From: Oegoconia quadripuncta
Taxonomy: Eukaryota; Arthropoda; Insecta; Lepidoptera; Autostichidae
NCBI GenBank assembly: GCA_949316235.1
Contig: OX438757.1
Span: forward strand, 17,671,505 to 17,735,504
DNA length: 64,000 nt
Reading direction: 5' to 3'
Positions 1-11,080 of the stretch are shown here, one piece after another (within the stretch, counting starts at the first letter, position 1; the number at the start of each line of letters is the position of its first letter). Below the pieces are notes generated by a model, which did not search any database, was not told where the DNA came from, and was given only the letters and a program-made list of their open reading frames with translations. A program made the position numbers and the translations under genes.

Positions 1-190
1 GTCTGACAGATGTAAAGCTGGCCCACAGACTGTTCATGTAGAATGTCTAACAGGTGTAAAGCTGGCCCACAGACTGCTCGTGAAGAATGTCTGACAGATG
101 TAAAGCTGGCCCACAGACTGCTCGTGTAGAATGTCTGATAGATGTAAAGCTGGCCCACATACTGCTCGTGTAGAATGTCTGACAGATGTT
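1..190. repeat. 44-bp tandem repeat, 4.3 copies
   Basis: The unit begins GTCTGACAGATGTAAAGCTG and recurs at 1, 45, 89, 133 and 177 with one to four substitutions per copy. The array is cut by the left edge, so its true length is unknown. All frames through it are open because the unit lacks stops in one register; this does not indicate coding. Confidence 0.95.
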
Positions 191-349
191 AAAAGCGTTA
201 TTTTGACTTCAGCCGTACACCGAGCCAACCTGTGTGCCAACATATTATACTTACTAACAATGCTCTACGCTCCCTTTCAATATCTAAGTTATCACTTAAA
301 TTATCAGTAAAAGCCGCTCTAAAAGTTCTACAGGGTGAGATTCGGCGTC
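191..349. other. no recognisable feature
   Basis: AT-rich sequence between the tandem array and an S4 SINE fragment. Nothing coding or structured was seen. Confidence 0.5.
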
Positions 350-590
350 GGTTTGGTTGGTGGTAGGGCATTATAATTTCCGCCTGGCTAGCTACCACCA
401 TCTTATCTAAATCTGCCGTCAAGCAGCAATGTTAATAGCATTGTTGTGTTCCGGTTGTCAGAGATAAGAGAGCCAGTCCCCCAAATGTGTTGGGGTTTCC
501 GGGTCAGTATGCTTCCACCTTCGACCTCATCTTCACTTAACATCAGGTGTGATTGAGGTCAAGTACAAACACGTCGTGCATAAAAAAAAA
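350..590 (+). mobile_element. S4 SINE, 5'-truncated
   Basis: This lacks the tRNA-like head but carries the S4 body (GTTTGGTTGGTGGTAGGGC, then AATCTGCCG, GGGGTTTCCGGGTCAGT and TTCACTTAACATCAG) and ends in an A-run. The full-length reference copy in this window is 24668-24982. Confidence 0.85.
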
Positions 591-678
591 TTGCTGTGTT
601 ACTCTCCATGTGTTACCGGATGAGTTTTTTTACCGTAACGAAAAAAATAGGGCATATTAGGTAAGTGAAATAGAAGTT

Positions 679-1074
679 CTTCTTCTTATTTTTGAGGATG
701 GCAACCAGTCAACCTCATTGTCGAGGTACATTACTGCCAGTTTCGAGTGAAAATTTTTATTTATATCTTATTTCTTCAGTTTATAGGTCAGTCTCAATCA
801 AAACAAGTAATTCGTCGTATACAGAGTCTAGTCACGGTCAAGTCATTCTTCAGTAAAGTGGCAGAATGCTTTACAAAAGATTTTGGCGGCTTCTTGTGGG
901 AACCCGAAAGCTCCGTTACGCACTTTAATTTACACTTCCCTTCACCTGTACACCAACACTAACGTTTGCTGCACAATATTCTGCCATTATTAAGCTTCAA
1001 AAGTTAGAATGCACAAATTTTAAGACTTATAAAGAAAAATGCTACTTCACTCGCCGAGTTCCCGCCAAAAAGCC
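679..1074. mobile_element. family B repeat inserted in family A, 12-bp target duplication
   Basis: A 396-bp insert flanked by the exact 12-bp direct repeat GAAATAGAAGTT at 667-678 and 1075-1086. Related sequence recurs inverted at 19490-19860 and 29498-29910 and directly at 45950-46140. One strand has an open frame of 71 codons, conserved in the 29.5-kb copy mainly because the DNA is similar. Nothing identifies the superfamily; a variable-length duplication of this size is more usual for target-primed retrotransposition than for cut-and-paste transposons. Confidence 0.7.
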
Positions 1075-1309
1075 GAAATAGAAGTTATTGGCATTGGTAG
1101 TTTTTTTTTTTTTTTTTAATGCACGCGTCAACCAGATATTGATATGCATCTGGCGGGATTCGTAGGATTCCTATCATGCGAAATTTATTTTGAAGTCTTA
1201 TTTTTTATTTATTTATAATAGTACAACCACATCACATATATTATATAATTTCAGAAAATTTGTAGATGTAATTATTTCTAATATAATATGTGACAATTTT
1301 TTTGTTTTT

Positions 1310-1570
1310 TTTTTTATGTGAGAGAGCGGCAAACGAGCATGCGGGTCACCTGATGGAAAGTAATCACCGCCGCCCATAGACACCCGCAACACCAAAAGTA
1401 TCACAGATGCGTTGCCGGCCTTTGAAGAAGGTGTAGGCTCGTTTCTTGAAGGTTCCAATGTTGTACTCGTTCGGGAACACCGCTGCCGGAAGTCCGTTCC
1501 ACAGGGTGGTCGTACGTGGTAAGAAGTTTCTTGAGAAACGTACAGTGGTAGACTTCCACTCATCCAGGTG
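1310..1570 (-). mobile_element. non-LTR retrotransposon 3' fragment
   Basis: Read on the minus strand it gives a frameshifted LINE C-terminus with the QHWNLQETSLHLLQRPA-type phrase and TFHQVTRMLVCRS. The same sequence recurs at 27066-27560. It is broken by frameshifts and is not functional. Confidence 0.7.
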
Positions 1571-2178
1571 ATGTGGATGGAAATTTAATTTTCTCCGAGA
1601 AGTGTATCGGTTAAATTACGGTGTACATAACAATTACGTATTTTCTCCAAGTTTATTTAATTTAATGATGTAATTATGCGGAATAGACTACAAACGCGAC
1701 CGTCAAATAACAAAATTAACGCTTTATTCGATGACAGTTCCGAAAAAAAAAAAAAAACTACCTATGCCAATACATTCTATTTCACTTACCTAATATGCCC
1801 TATTTTTTTCCTTACGATAAAAAAAACTCACCTGTATATTGGCAGACATTTTTTATTATACGCTTTGTTTTAGCTAATAGCTTTTATGGTTTATATCAGT
1901 CTGCAATTCTGCCAAAATGTTTATAAATATATACACAAAAAGCACTATGGAACTTGCTAACTATGAAAACACACCGCCATTTTGAAATTGTCTCTGAATG
2001 ATGAATTTACTAGTGACGGGAAAGACTCTTACTTACTCCGTTACTTATGGCAAACCGTATCAAATAATAAAATACCGAAAGTTAAAAACAAGTAGGTACG
2101 AGAGAGATGTGAGATCGTCTTTTGTTTATATAGTAAGCAAGTTCCATAGAATGATACGTTAACGCTATTGGCTAGCAC

Positions 2179-2326
2179 CTGCGCATGAGTGTCGACGCAG
2201 GCGCCGCTGTGTATGGCGGCGCGCAGGTCCTCCCCCGCCTGCCACCCCACGGCGGCGGGGTCCCCCCCGCGCTTCACCAACCCGTCGCTCCCCAACACCG
2301 CGCCAGACGACAGTGTACTTGTTATA
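2179..2326 (-). CDS. Rtca: Rtca exon 7 (residues 244-293)
   Basis: The acceptor CGTTCCAG is followed by one base that completes isoleucine. It encodes [31 protein letters not shown] and [14 protein letters not shown]. The donor is GTGCTA, phase 0. The exon is strongly GC-rich, and the next exon lies outside the window. Confidence 0.93.
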
Positions 2327-5300
2327 CTGGAACGTTTCAACAGTACGTCAATTAAGACTTGTCCTCCATAAGATACTTAACGTTTGGTGTAGTGCTTAGA
2401 AACTTTGCTGCTATACGAAAAGGTCGCGGGTTCGATACCCGCTAGGGGCATATGTTTGTATAATGAATACGGACATGTGTACCCGAGTTATGAATTTTTT
2501 CATTTATAATAAGCATTTATTTCCAACAAAAAAAATGTATTTATGTAGTATATCAACCATCTGGTATCCACAACACAAGCCTATAGTTGCTTAGATACTG
2601 TGGAACTAGATGGCGCTGTGTGTATGTCTAAGGATATTTATTTATTCAATCGGTATTCTACAGAATGCCTGGGTAAAGTGTGCATGTGTACCCGAGTTAT
2701 AGATAAATATTTCGGACTCTTGCACCAATTATCTAGTGCCAAACTAAGCAAAGCTTGTATTAAGGATACTAGATAACGAATAAACATACATAAATATTTA
2801 TATAAACATCCATGACTCGGGAATAAATGTTCGTATCCATCCATCACACAAACAATTACCCTTCGCGGGATTCGAACCCGCAACCGTTGGTTTCGCTGAT
2901 AAGTTACCTATCAACTACACCAATCGGTCGTCAATTATGGATGTTTATACAAAAAAAAAAGTATTTGTGTAGTGGATAAAAGCAACTAGGCTTGTGGTTT
3001 ATCAACCATCTGGTATCCACAGCACAAGCCTAGTTGCTTAGTGTGGAACTAGATGGTGCTGTCTGTATATGTCCAAGGATATTTTATATTTTATTTTATA
3101 TGTATAATTGTACATTCTATTCTTACCACTTTTCTGAAACTATATTTTCTTTTCTGTTGTGTAATAAAATCAAAAATCAAAATGTGCTTTATTTTGTAGG
3201 TACACAGGGTACACTTAAAATAGTCAGATTTTACATTTTTAAAGCTACTGCTTGTTCAAAAGGCAATTTTCCCCTGAGAAGAACAAGCAAGAAACTCGAG
3301 AGGTCGCTCTTTTAAAAAAAGGTTTTTATATTACAAAATTATTATTTTATATTATAATATTTCATTATTTTTTTTTATTTTTTTATTTTTTTTTTTTTTC
3401 AACAAACTTTACTTATCCTTCTTCCTTATATATTACTTAAGATTAAATTACATACTTATTAAGCCAATTACAAAGTTTGACATATTACTATGCATGACAA
3501 CACGCGGTAAAACACGGGAAAATTAAACTAAACTAAAGCACAGTACCAAGTGCCTTAAAATACAAAGACATCACTCGCAGAAATAGTTATTTATTAATTG
3601 TGAAATAGCCTGGTTATGCGAACGGGCTGGTTATGTCCATGATTGTTTATCATCTAAATAATCTGATATTTTATAATATGCATTCTTAACAAGTTTCTGT
3701 TTTATAGTATCTTTATTTATATTTTATAGTATAGTGTATCTGTATTGTATTGTATAATGTTTAGTTAAGAAAATCCTCGAAAGAATATCATCCAAATATA
3801 CCAACCAAATGTTAAAGCTAAATAACTTATCCAATATACATATACCTTTTCCCTAGTTTAATTTTTTATGTAAACCACACTCAGCGCGGAAAACGCATTA
3901 TGTATCTCCATATGAAGATGACGAAACTATACGGTTTTATGCCTGTTGGCTATGGAAGCCTAAAAAACGGGTTTGCTGGAAGAGATCTCTTATAGAGATA
4001 AGTTCGCCCTTTGTACATTTTTCTAAAATATTTGTTAATGACCACTTCTTTGTGTGTGTGTACAATAAAGTGTTAAATAAATAAATAAAATAAATAAACG
4101 TTGGAACTCATTATAACTTAATTCAAGTATATAAGAAGCTAAAAAGCATATACTTACATGATCCCGCAGCAATTTTCGGGAGCCATACTCTTGTCTTCCT
4201 TATAGCATTCAATGTTGACGTTCTTACACACCGACCGTAGCTGATCCGAGGCGGCCTCGGCCATTTGATGCGCCATCTGTAAGCAGCCAAAAAACCCGCC
4301 TACATATAAAAAATGAATTAAAGCCATTCAGCAGACGCCATTTTGTACTCAATCATACAATCAATCAATCATTTATTTATTTGTGATACACAGGTGTACA
4401 GGTTGTTATGTATGATACATTAACTTATAAATATGATCTCTGTGATCAGCCAAATTGGCATACAAATATGGTAGTCATGTTAAAATAGTCGCGAAATTTA
4501 ATAAACAGCAGAATAAATTATATCCGCTAAATAATAACAGTAACATAGAATGAATTAATATTAGTACTAATAATAATACTTTACGCCATATTGGTTTTTT
4601 TTACCTTAAAATGTATGATATGACACTAACGATCAAGACGAATTCAACGCCACCTTGCACTTTAAAATCGGCCAAGTCCTTTATACTACAGGAGTAAAAA
4701 CTACATTATGTACTTTCGAAAAACACTACACTCACTAATTCTTACTAAGCATAGTTAGAAAGAGATGCCGCTGTACAAGTTACATAAAGCTGTCCCTTTT
4801 TAACTGTCCTCAAACGGCGATCTCCGCTTGAGTAACACTATGTAACACGGGCCTAACTGTGTTGTACGGTACGCGAGCTGTAAGCTCAGCTTTGTAATTG
4901 TGTGAGTGATGCAAAATGCATAGCTAAGCCTACATGCATACTTAGTTATTATGTTAAGCCCACTTTTGACAATTATTATTTTAAACGAGTATCATTATGC
5001 TCCATACAATTATTATACACCACCGTACAACATGATCTTTATAGAATACACACTTATGGTTGTTATTGAAAATTTTTGCACTGGTACCCTACCCTCGCGT
5101 TCTCTCGCAGGGCACTAGCTGAAAATCAGTGTCTTACCGCTATAGGTGAGGATCCACACTGAGCGATGGCCCGTTTGTGGTACAGATACACATACAACTC
5201 TCTTATAAGTTGTAACAGTTGTACTTAATTTTTGTTTTTATTACTGTGAAATAAGGCTACATTTCGTAAGAATGCAAGCAGAATGATTGTTGCGTCGAAT

Positions 5301-8300
5301 ATTTTTGTATGTGTTTCTGTAATATGCAAATAAATGCTTTATCTATCTATCTCATACATAATAGTACGTACAGTTTCTATGGTTACAATTCACAGGTGTT
5401 TTCGTAATTTTAAAGCGGACTGCTGAGTCTGTACGCCAAGTCATACATAGTCAGATCGGTTCTGCCGCTGCTGCTGCTGAGCGGTTCTACATAATAATAG
5501 CCTTTGGCACATAGTTTCCGTTTAGAAAGAAAAGAAAGAAAACAGTTTATTTACCACAAGTGGGCACACACTAAATGTGCAGAACAAACTTAACATCTAA
5601 AACATTAAAAAGAACAAATTACAAAACATATAAAGATAAACATAATAAATTTTGAGTGCCACTGTGGCAAAAAGGGTGGGACTCAGCATTATGCTCAGTT
5701 CCAGGAACTGGGCGCTGTTCTTCCGTCCCACCCTGGGAGAGGAAAGCGATGTGTAAAAGAGTGTGTACTAATATGTGCTTGTTATGTAGCGGGTAAGTAT
5801 TGTGTCATTGTAAAAGTGCAGTGTGTGAATGTGACAAAGAAGATAATAAACACATAGTTTAATGGTTGTTTTAAATTTATTTAATCAAATATATATTCAA
5901 TAAGCGCAACACCGGCATCGGTTTTTGTTTTGAAGTCATTAAATTAAAGGTCACACACTGCCCTTACATTATGTAACTTCATCGGTATCGTCATCGATTA
6001 TGTTGACCAATAAGAAATCATCAAATTGCCGAGCGAGCAATGAGCCAACCAATTAATTAATAATTAATAGTTTATTTATTCATTCTTAATGGTACACAGT
6101 TTATGCTTAATGGTACACAGTTAACACAATTGTAATATATATTTAAAACTAAAGTGGGTAGAACTAAAATTTTACATCATGCATGAGAAATTGATGCGAC
6201 CACTTAAACTGTGAACTTATTTAATTAGTAGTGTACTTTCTAATTATCGTAAGTAATGCTAGTATCTAAACTAGGCCTAGCCTGTATCTTAGATACTAGA
6301 TTCTTCCAAATGATATTCTCCGAAGTGGTACACACTTAAAAGAATTAAACCAATCACATGTCAGAACGAAACCGATAACGATGATATTATGTAATAGAAC
6401 CCCTGGTCAGGAACCCTTGCAGAAAATGAGTTAAATAAATAAAATTATCACCTTTATAGGTAGGACACCAGCTACAAAGCTCCATCCCTGGACTTCCTGG
6501 ACGTTTCCTCGATCAGTAAGATTGGCATTACGGAACTTCGGCACTGGAGTAGTCTCTACGACCACTCGCCCTCCGCCTTTGGGATAGTACCTAGATAAAT
6601 GATATGAAATCAACTGTTGATTCATACCACCATTGATACCTACATTTGGTGGTCAATGGGAAGGCTGGATATTTATCGGTAGTTTTTTTTTTTTTTTTTT
6701 TGCTGCTTTTTGCAAGCAGCTCACTTGGAGGGCTACTCAGTCAGAATATTGCACTGATAAGAACTCTGTACTAAAACTCTCTCATGATTTGTGTTGATTA
6801 GTGGTCTGATCGTAGATCGTATCCAGGGTCTAATTATAGAGTCGGAAAGTGGACACAAAAACTCAGCAAATGCATACAGTAAAACTTGCAATTTTGGATT
6901 TATGTTACATGACTTTGTGAGTTATTTATTATTGTCACCTCGAAAACAAAATCACCTACAGCCACCTATTAAGCACCTTTAAATACCCAACCTCAGTCTC
7001 ATCACTACCACTACACGCTTACCCCCTCCTGTGCACATGCAGCGCGAAGTCCCCCCCGAAGCGCTGCAAGAGGTAGCGGAACACCTCACCCATGTAGTCC
7101 ACTTGCGGCGCCATGTCCGCATTGGTGCCGCCGCGGAGGTCCAGCGTCACTGGACCATCGGCCAGGAGAGCGCATGGCAGTGCTACTTGTAACAGGAGGC
7201 TTATGGACCTAAAACATTAATATTCCGTCTGTTTGGTGTAGTGGTTAGAAACTCTGCTGCTACTATACCAAATGGTCGCGGGTTCGAATCCTGCTAGGGG
7301 CATATGTTTGTATGATGAATACAGACATGTGTTCCCGAGTTATGGATGTTTTTCATTTCTACATGTATTTATTTACAAAAAAAAATGTATTTGTGTAGTT
7401 TATCAACCATCTGGTATCCATAACACAATCCTAGATGCTTACTGTGGACCTAGATGGCGCTGTGTGTTTGTGCAAAGACATTTATTACTTATTATTATTT
7501 CGCACATTAAAATGTCGTCTGATTAGTTTGGTGGACCAGCATTTGTAATCAACAGTTGTGTTCGTAGGCTTCCCAGTCTTTTGAATTAGTTGGGGGTTCT
7601 GGGGGTAAACGAGGCCTAATCTTCACATCAGGTGAGATTGAAAATATTTTGTAAATAAAAAAAAATTGAGATGAAGATGAGACCGAAGGTAGAAGTAGTT
7701 AAAAAAAGAAAAATAGCATGTTGACTTTCAATAAGTGATATTTTTGTATCCTACATTGAATAAAATATTTTTGATTTTGATTTTGATTTTGAGTACCTAC
7801 GCTCAGATCCTCCAACTCATTTGGGGGAATAGCTATCTTGTTTCAAATACTTGGAACACATCAATGTTATCAACATGTACTCCGCTGGGAATGGAACCTG
7901 CGACTTCTGTTTTGTGCAACTTACCATTGAGGCAGTTAATTTCTTCATTTAAATCACTTCAACTGCCTTTGGCTCAATTTAAACAACATTGGGTTTACGA
8001 TTAGGATGTCGCGGGTTCGATTCGATTCGAAGACCGTCTTCCAATTTGGGAGGTCCAGGTTCGATTCCCAGGCAGGCCATGTACCCAATGAGTTTTTAAA
8101 TTTAATTTAATATGCACATATTACTTATGGGCGAAAATGGACAGATGGTAGCTAAGGACATGAAAAAGTGGAAGGAGAAGGAGGAGGCTTTTACCCAAAT
8201 GGGATCCATATAACAATAAATTAGAATATAATGTAAAACTTTTTATAACAACACTATGTATTTAGTAAAAAACCCAGATAATGTAAATATATACATATAT

Positions 8301-10126
8301 ATGGAAAAATAAAGCTTAACACGTTCACGGACACTGAACCAGACACAATAGATGTTTTATTGTTATAACGTCTATAGGCGTTCACTGTCCATTAACGGGT
8401 TAATAATAAATAATAATAATAATGTGCATTTATCAGACCGCTCTTGAATGGTAAAGGAAGTAGGAAAACATTGTGAGGAAACCTGCATGCCTGAGAAATA
8501 AAAATTCTAAGTCATGTGAAGTCCTCAAACAGCATTGGGCCATCGTGGTGGACTATGGCCTATGACTCTTTCATTATACGAGGGAAGACCTATATCCCTG
8601 CAGTGGGATGTTTACGGGCTGATGATGATAAATACAAATGAACAATTATTTAATTTTTTCCTTTAATTGTGCCATGAGACCTTGCTTTTTTGCGAATTTC
8701 CTAATTCTAGATCAACAAGCAGTGATTTTGTGAGTGTTTATAAATACGACTTAACCCACTATTTACAACTTTATTTAATATTTCATTCGCTTTGAATTCT
8801 GTAAGTTTTCAAATTTAAAAAGTTTCCACACATATTTGGCTGTTATAACGATCAGTCGTTAAGAGAGGGTTAAACAGTTGTATATTTAATTATGTTAATG
8901 TAGAAGCTTAATTTTTTTTCAGCTTCATGGGACCGTAAACTTAAGTATGTGTTTTAATTTCAACTTGATACCTCGATGCGGTCTTGAGGAAAAGGGTCTT
9001 GACAGGCAGACATACGGACAAAGAAGTGATCTTATAGGGCTTCTTTGTCTATTTTTGAGCTATGGAACCGTAAAAAGCAGTGAAAGTATCATAAGATTCT
9101 CACCCAGCGGTCTTAGGGTCAGCCAAATAATGACCCCCTTTTATTTTCCCGGGAATGAATTCTATCTCTGTTGACCCAATACTTGCCCCTCTCAATCTGG
9201 CCTGGCACATTTCTGCAACCAACTGGATCCCTATGAAAGAGTGAGAAAGCTTTAAATATTGATTTTAGACACTCTGCAAATAATAAATAGACATTTTGTT
9301 GTAAGTGCAATTAAGTTTCAGCGCTAATTTCCCTCCACTGGAGAAACATTTTTTTTTGCAAAAACAATGATCTTGGCATTAAATGCCAAGTAATTCCGAA
9401 TATCAAACTAAATTGTCCAATTGTTGCTATTTGTCTTGCTTAAAATATTAGAATATTCTGATGCCGTCGTCGCCGTTGAGAACAAGACGCGGTCTCCCAA
9501 TTTGGGAGGTCCGGGTTTGATTCCCAGGCAGACCATGTACCAATGAGTTTTTAAATTTAATTTAATTACTTATGAGCATTTATGGGACTGCTCTTAAACA
9601 GTGAAGGAAAACATCGTGAGGAAATATACGAGGGAAGGCCTATATCACCGCAGTGGAATCTTTAATGAAATGATGATGCCAGTCTGTCGGTTTCTTACAA
9701 ATAAATGATTTATCTTATCTTACCTTATCACCTCCAGCACTTAATATTATTTTTGGACATGTGAGATGAACCTTCTTAAGGCCCTCCACAGTTAGTTAAA
9801 ATTTTAATTCAAGCAACTCGTTTGAATAGCTAACGCTACTGACCAAATGTTATTTAATAATCAATGAGCTACCTTCAACCTACCTTTTAAATGCTGCGCA
9901 GCCAGCCCTGGCCTACTTCTCCCAAGTCGAATCTTTGTAACTCTGATTGGGACTCCCAAGATTGCTCCCAAGGAAACTGACATCCGAAGGATTTGTCCGC
10001 CCTACAAGAAAACCAAGTCATGAAGATTGGTGGATGATGAATGCATTCATATTGACAATAATAAAAGGTTTTAGGCGGCTTTACCCCTTCAAGTACACTT
10101 CCGTCAATGTTTAATTTTTCAGACAT
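2179..10126 (-). CDS. Rtca: RNA 3'-terminal phosphate cyclase (RtcA), 5' seven exons
   Basis: The enzyme uses ATP to convert RNA 3'-phosphate ends to 2',3'-cyclic phosphates. Exons, in order: 10126-10085, 10001-9884, 9230-9104, 7208-7023, 6590-6452, 4276-4158 and 2326-2179. All have GT-AG junctions and every phase agrees, giving 879 bases or 293 residues. Family signatures run in the expected order: DGSVLEGGGQILR at the N-terminus, GSTEIEF and ADPKTAG, the [14 protein letters not shown] block, RRGYYPKGGG, FVAGVLP, and [16 protein letters not shown]. Animal RtcA proteins are about 360 residues, so about 65 C-terminal residues are missing. These include the family's nucleotidyl-histidine (from knowledge of the family), and they should lie in an exon left of position 1; nothing matching was found in 1-2178. 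Introns hold SINEs and MITEs. I am very sure of identity and strand. Confidence 0.96.
2380..2644 (+). mobile_element. S1 SINE, near full length
   Basis: The tRNA-like head begins GTTTGGTGTAGTG and has a B-box-like GGTCGCGGGTTCGATACC. The body contains CATCTGGTATCCA and AACTAGATGGCGCTG. S1 copies recur at 7226-7495 and 62450-62700 on the plus strand and 25345-25625 on the minus strand. Confidence 0.88.
2704..2936 (-). mobile_element. S2 SINE
   Basis: The minus strand opens with ACCGATTGGTGTAGTTGAT and a B-box-like GGTTGCGGGTTCGAATCCC, then the body, ending near TTTCGGACTCTTGCACC. Another copy is at 18490-18710, with pieces at 49230 and 58610. Confidence 0.85.
2950..3082 (+). mobile_element. 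S1 SINE, 3' part
   Basis: It holds CATCTGGTATCCACAGC and GAACTAGATGGTGCTGT without the tRNA-like head. Confidence 0.75.
3180..3720 (-). mobile_element. CR1-like LINE 3' end
   Basis: It matches 54295-54730 through the segment with TAGGTACACAGGGTACAC, then the CTGATATTTTATAATATGC stretch. In the better copy, that stretch encodes the reverse transcriptase C-terminus on the minus strand. This copy is degraded. Confidence 0.7.
3950..4080 (+). mobile_element. LINE 3' end
   Basis: It carries GGAAGAGATCTCTTATAGAG, then TTCGCCCTTTGTACAT and a terminal AATAAAGTG. The same 3' end recurs at 37340-37470 and, inverted, at 60265-60390. Confidence 0.7.
4158..4276 (-). CDS. Rtca: Rtca exon 6 (residues 205-244)
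   Basis: The acceptor TTACAG is followed by ATG, which is an internal methionine and not a start. It encodes [31 protein letters not shown] and NCCGI. The donor is GTAAGT, phase 2. It aligns with the family's AAxxxxxxI segment and the loop before GIII. Confidence 0.93.
4280..5520. other. Rtca intron, mostly unassigned
   Basis: AT-rich. At 4862-4930 there is a degenerate relative of the GC-rich inverted-repeat element at 25985-26214 (GCTGTAAGCTCAGCTTTG). At 4730-4850 there is a repeat shared with 47985-48060 and, inverted, 19985-20075. The remainder shows nothing recognisable. Confidence 0.5.
5525..5880. mobile_element. degenerate interspersed repeat (GCATTATGCTCAG type)
   Basis: It contains AGAAAGAAAACAGTTTATTT and, later, CAGCATTATGCTCAGTTCC. 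A diverged relative is at 17905-18110. It is probably the complement of a LINE 3' end; no coding was seen. Confidence 0.5.
5960..6413. mobile_element. inverted-repeat element (family E) split by an insertion
   Basis: The left end CATTATGTAACTTCATCGG pairs with the right end near 6400 (GATATTATGTAATAG). The uninterrupted relative is 23595-23778. A 294-bp insert at 6054-6347 is flanked by exact AACCAAT copies at 6047-6053 and 6348-6354. The insert resembles a LINE 3' end in reverse (TTCTTAATGGTACACAG). Confidence 0.75.
6452..6590 (-). CDS. Rtca: Rtca exon 5 (residues 158-204)
   Basis: Acceptor TATCTAG. It reads [16 protein letters not shown], then [19 protein letters not shown] and VLPIK. The donor is GTGATA, phase 0. 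It matches the YYPKGGG and FVAGVLP blocks of the family. Confidence 0.96.
7023..7208 (-). CDS. Rtca: Rtca exon 4 (residues 96-158)
   Basis: Acceptor TTTTAG, donor GTAAGC. It encodes [18 protein letters not shown], then the [14 protein letters not shown] signature and [18 protein letters not shown]. It is GC-rich compared with the surrounding intron, as expected of coding DNA here. Confidence 0.96.
7226..7495 (+). mobile_element. S1 SINE
   Basis: Head GTTTGGTGTAGTGGTTAG with GGTCGCGGGTTCGAATCC, body with CATCTGGTATCCATAAC and ACCTAGATGGCGCTGTG. Confidence 0.9.
7715..7800 (+). mobile_element. LINE 3' tail with TTTTGA repeats
   Basis: TCAATAAGTGATATTTTTGT is followed by AATAAAATA and three TTTTGA units. 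Matching ends occur at 31045-31110 (inverted) and 32335-32395. Confidence 0.75.
8028..8645 (+). mobile_element. S3 SINE, interrupted
   Basis: The head part (CCAATTTGGGAGGTCCAGG, then TCCCAGGCAGGCCATG) is at 8028-8118. The body with CCTGCATGCCTGAGAAATAA and GTGGTGGACTATGGCC is at 8400-8645. The middle holds unrelated AT-rich DNA, including a small hairpin-like repeat at 8318-8402 (TTATTGTTATAACGTCTATA) shared with 44965-45045. Confidence 0.7.
9104..9230 (-). CDS. Rtca: Rtca exon 3 (residues 54-96)
   Basis: Acceptor TTTCATAG, donor GTGAGA. It encodes [19 protein letters not shown] followed by [13 protein letters not shown] and ADPKTAG, the region before the second fold repeat of RtcA. It joins exon 2 by G+GG and exon 4 by GG+G, both giving glycine as in the family. 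Confidence 0.95.
9470..9685 (+). mobile_element. S3 SINE, internally deleted
   Basis: It reads CGGTCTCCCAATTTGGGAGG, then GGGACTGCTCTTAAACAGTG and ATACGAGGGAAGGCC. The central body seen at 42299-42580 is missing. Confidence 0.75.
9884..10001 (-). CDS. Rtca: Rtca exon 2 (residues 15-54)
   Basis: The acceptor CTTGTAG is followed by GGC, and the exon reads [16 protein letters not shown], then [17 protein letters not shown]. The donor is GTAGGT, phase 1. Its register differs from the longer open frame that covers it, which is why a simple frame scan misses it. Confidence 0.94.
10085..10126 (-). CDS. Rtca: Rtca exon 1 (residues 1-14)
   Basis: It starts at ATG 10126 and encodes [14 protein letters not shown], the family's N-terminal strand up to the first Gly of the EGGGQ loop. 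The donor is GTAAAG, phase 0. The start is supported by its short distance to the conserved DGS motif. Confidence 0.93.
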
Positions 10127-11080
10127 AATTCGGAAGTGTTTACTCCAAATCTTGCCCCGAATTCTTTTATTATTATACAGAAAGTCAAGTAAAAGTATTT
10201 TTCAATTGCAATCAGTCAATATCCGGTAAAGGTACACCGAGCAATCCTGCTAGTCTATATTAATCACTCTAAAAACCACTGACTGAGGTTGAATAAATAA
10301 AAAACAACTTTAATGGGCGAAAAGCTACGACAACCAGCTGTTTTCTATGTATACAAATGACAACTGGCTGTCCTAAAGGAATATGTATGCATGAAATGAA
10401 ACGCAAACGAAATCAATGTCATAATGACTTTTGTTTTTAGGGTTCAATCGTTACTTATTTATCTAAACACCTAGTCATATTGATCCGAGATCTAGTCAGT
10501 TAGTGGGTTTAGTTACGTTAGTCATCAACAGCCTTACACGTCCCGACTGTTGGGGCACAGCCTCCTCTCACTGGGAGAATGTATGGGCCATAATCCACCA
10601 CGCGTGCTTGTGGATTGGAGGATTTGTGTCAGGCCAAATGGCCACCTCATACATCACAGGGCAACCGTTGTATAGTACCTATTACGTCGCAACCCGTGCT
10701 TCGCACGCTGCCGTGTGACGCGAATGTCCTTTATTTTAAATTACATGAATTTCGCCTAACCAGTGCGATTCGCATTTAAATAACCCTATTAGTATATGTA
10801 CTTATCCTTAGTTTTTTTTTATTCACCATTTCTTAGATATAAGCAATGTCAAACTCATGCAACTTTCAAAACATTTGCACAAGATATGGCAAATTAGAGT
10901 TATTTAAAATGCAGTCATTGTGCGCGGCCAGCACCTTATGAAGCTAAATTAGTCAAACTCCGTTATCTAACTGATTTGTGCATAACCACGTCTCGGACCC
11001 GTCGGCGCAGGTTGAAAACGATAGGTACCTATCGTTCGTATCGCCGTGCTCGCATTTATGTGATACCTACGTAATTAGTT
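10127..11080. other. Rtca upstream region; one degraded repeat
   Basis: This should contain the Rtca promoter, but no TATA-like site is convincing. At about 10500-10640 a segment with ACACGTCCCGACTGTTGGGG and GGGCCATAATCCACCACG matches 18290-18430 inverted and is a LINE or SINE end. The rest is unassigned. Confidence 0.5.

Larger units (their letters stand above)
621..1830. mobile_element. inverted-repeat element (family A) split by two insertions
   Basis: The ends TGAGTTTTTTTACCGTAA (621) and its degenerate complement near 1830 match the uninterrupted copy at 39735-40104. The interior is broken by an insertion at 679-1074 and by a LINE-containing segment at roughly 1195-1640. The terminal sequence continues into CATATTAGGTAAGTGAAATA on the left and its complement on the right. 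No transposase was seen, so this is a non-autonomous element. Confidence 0.7.
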
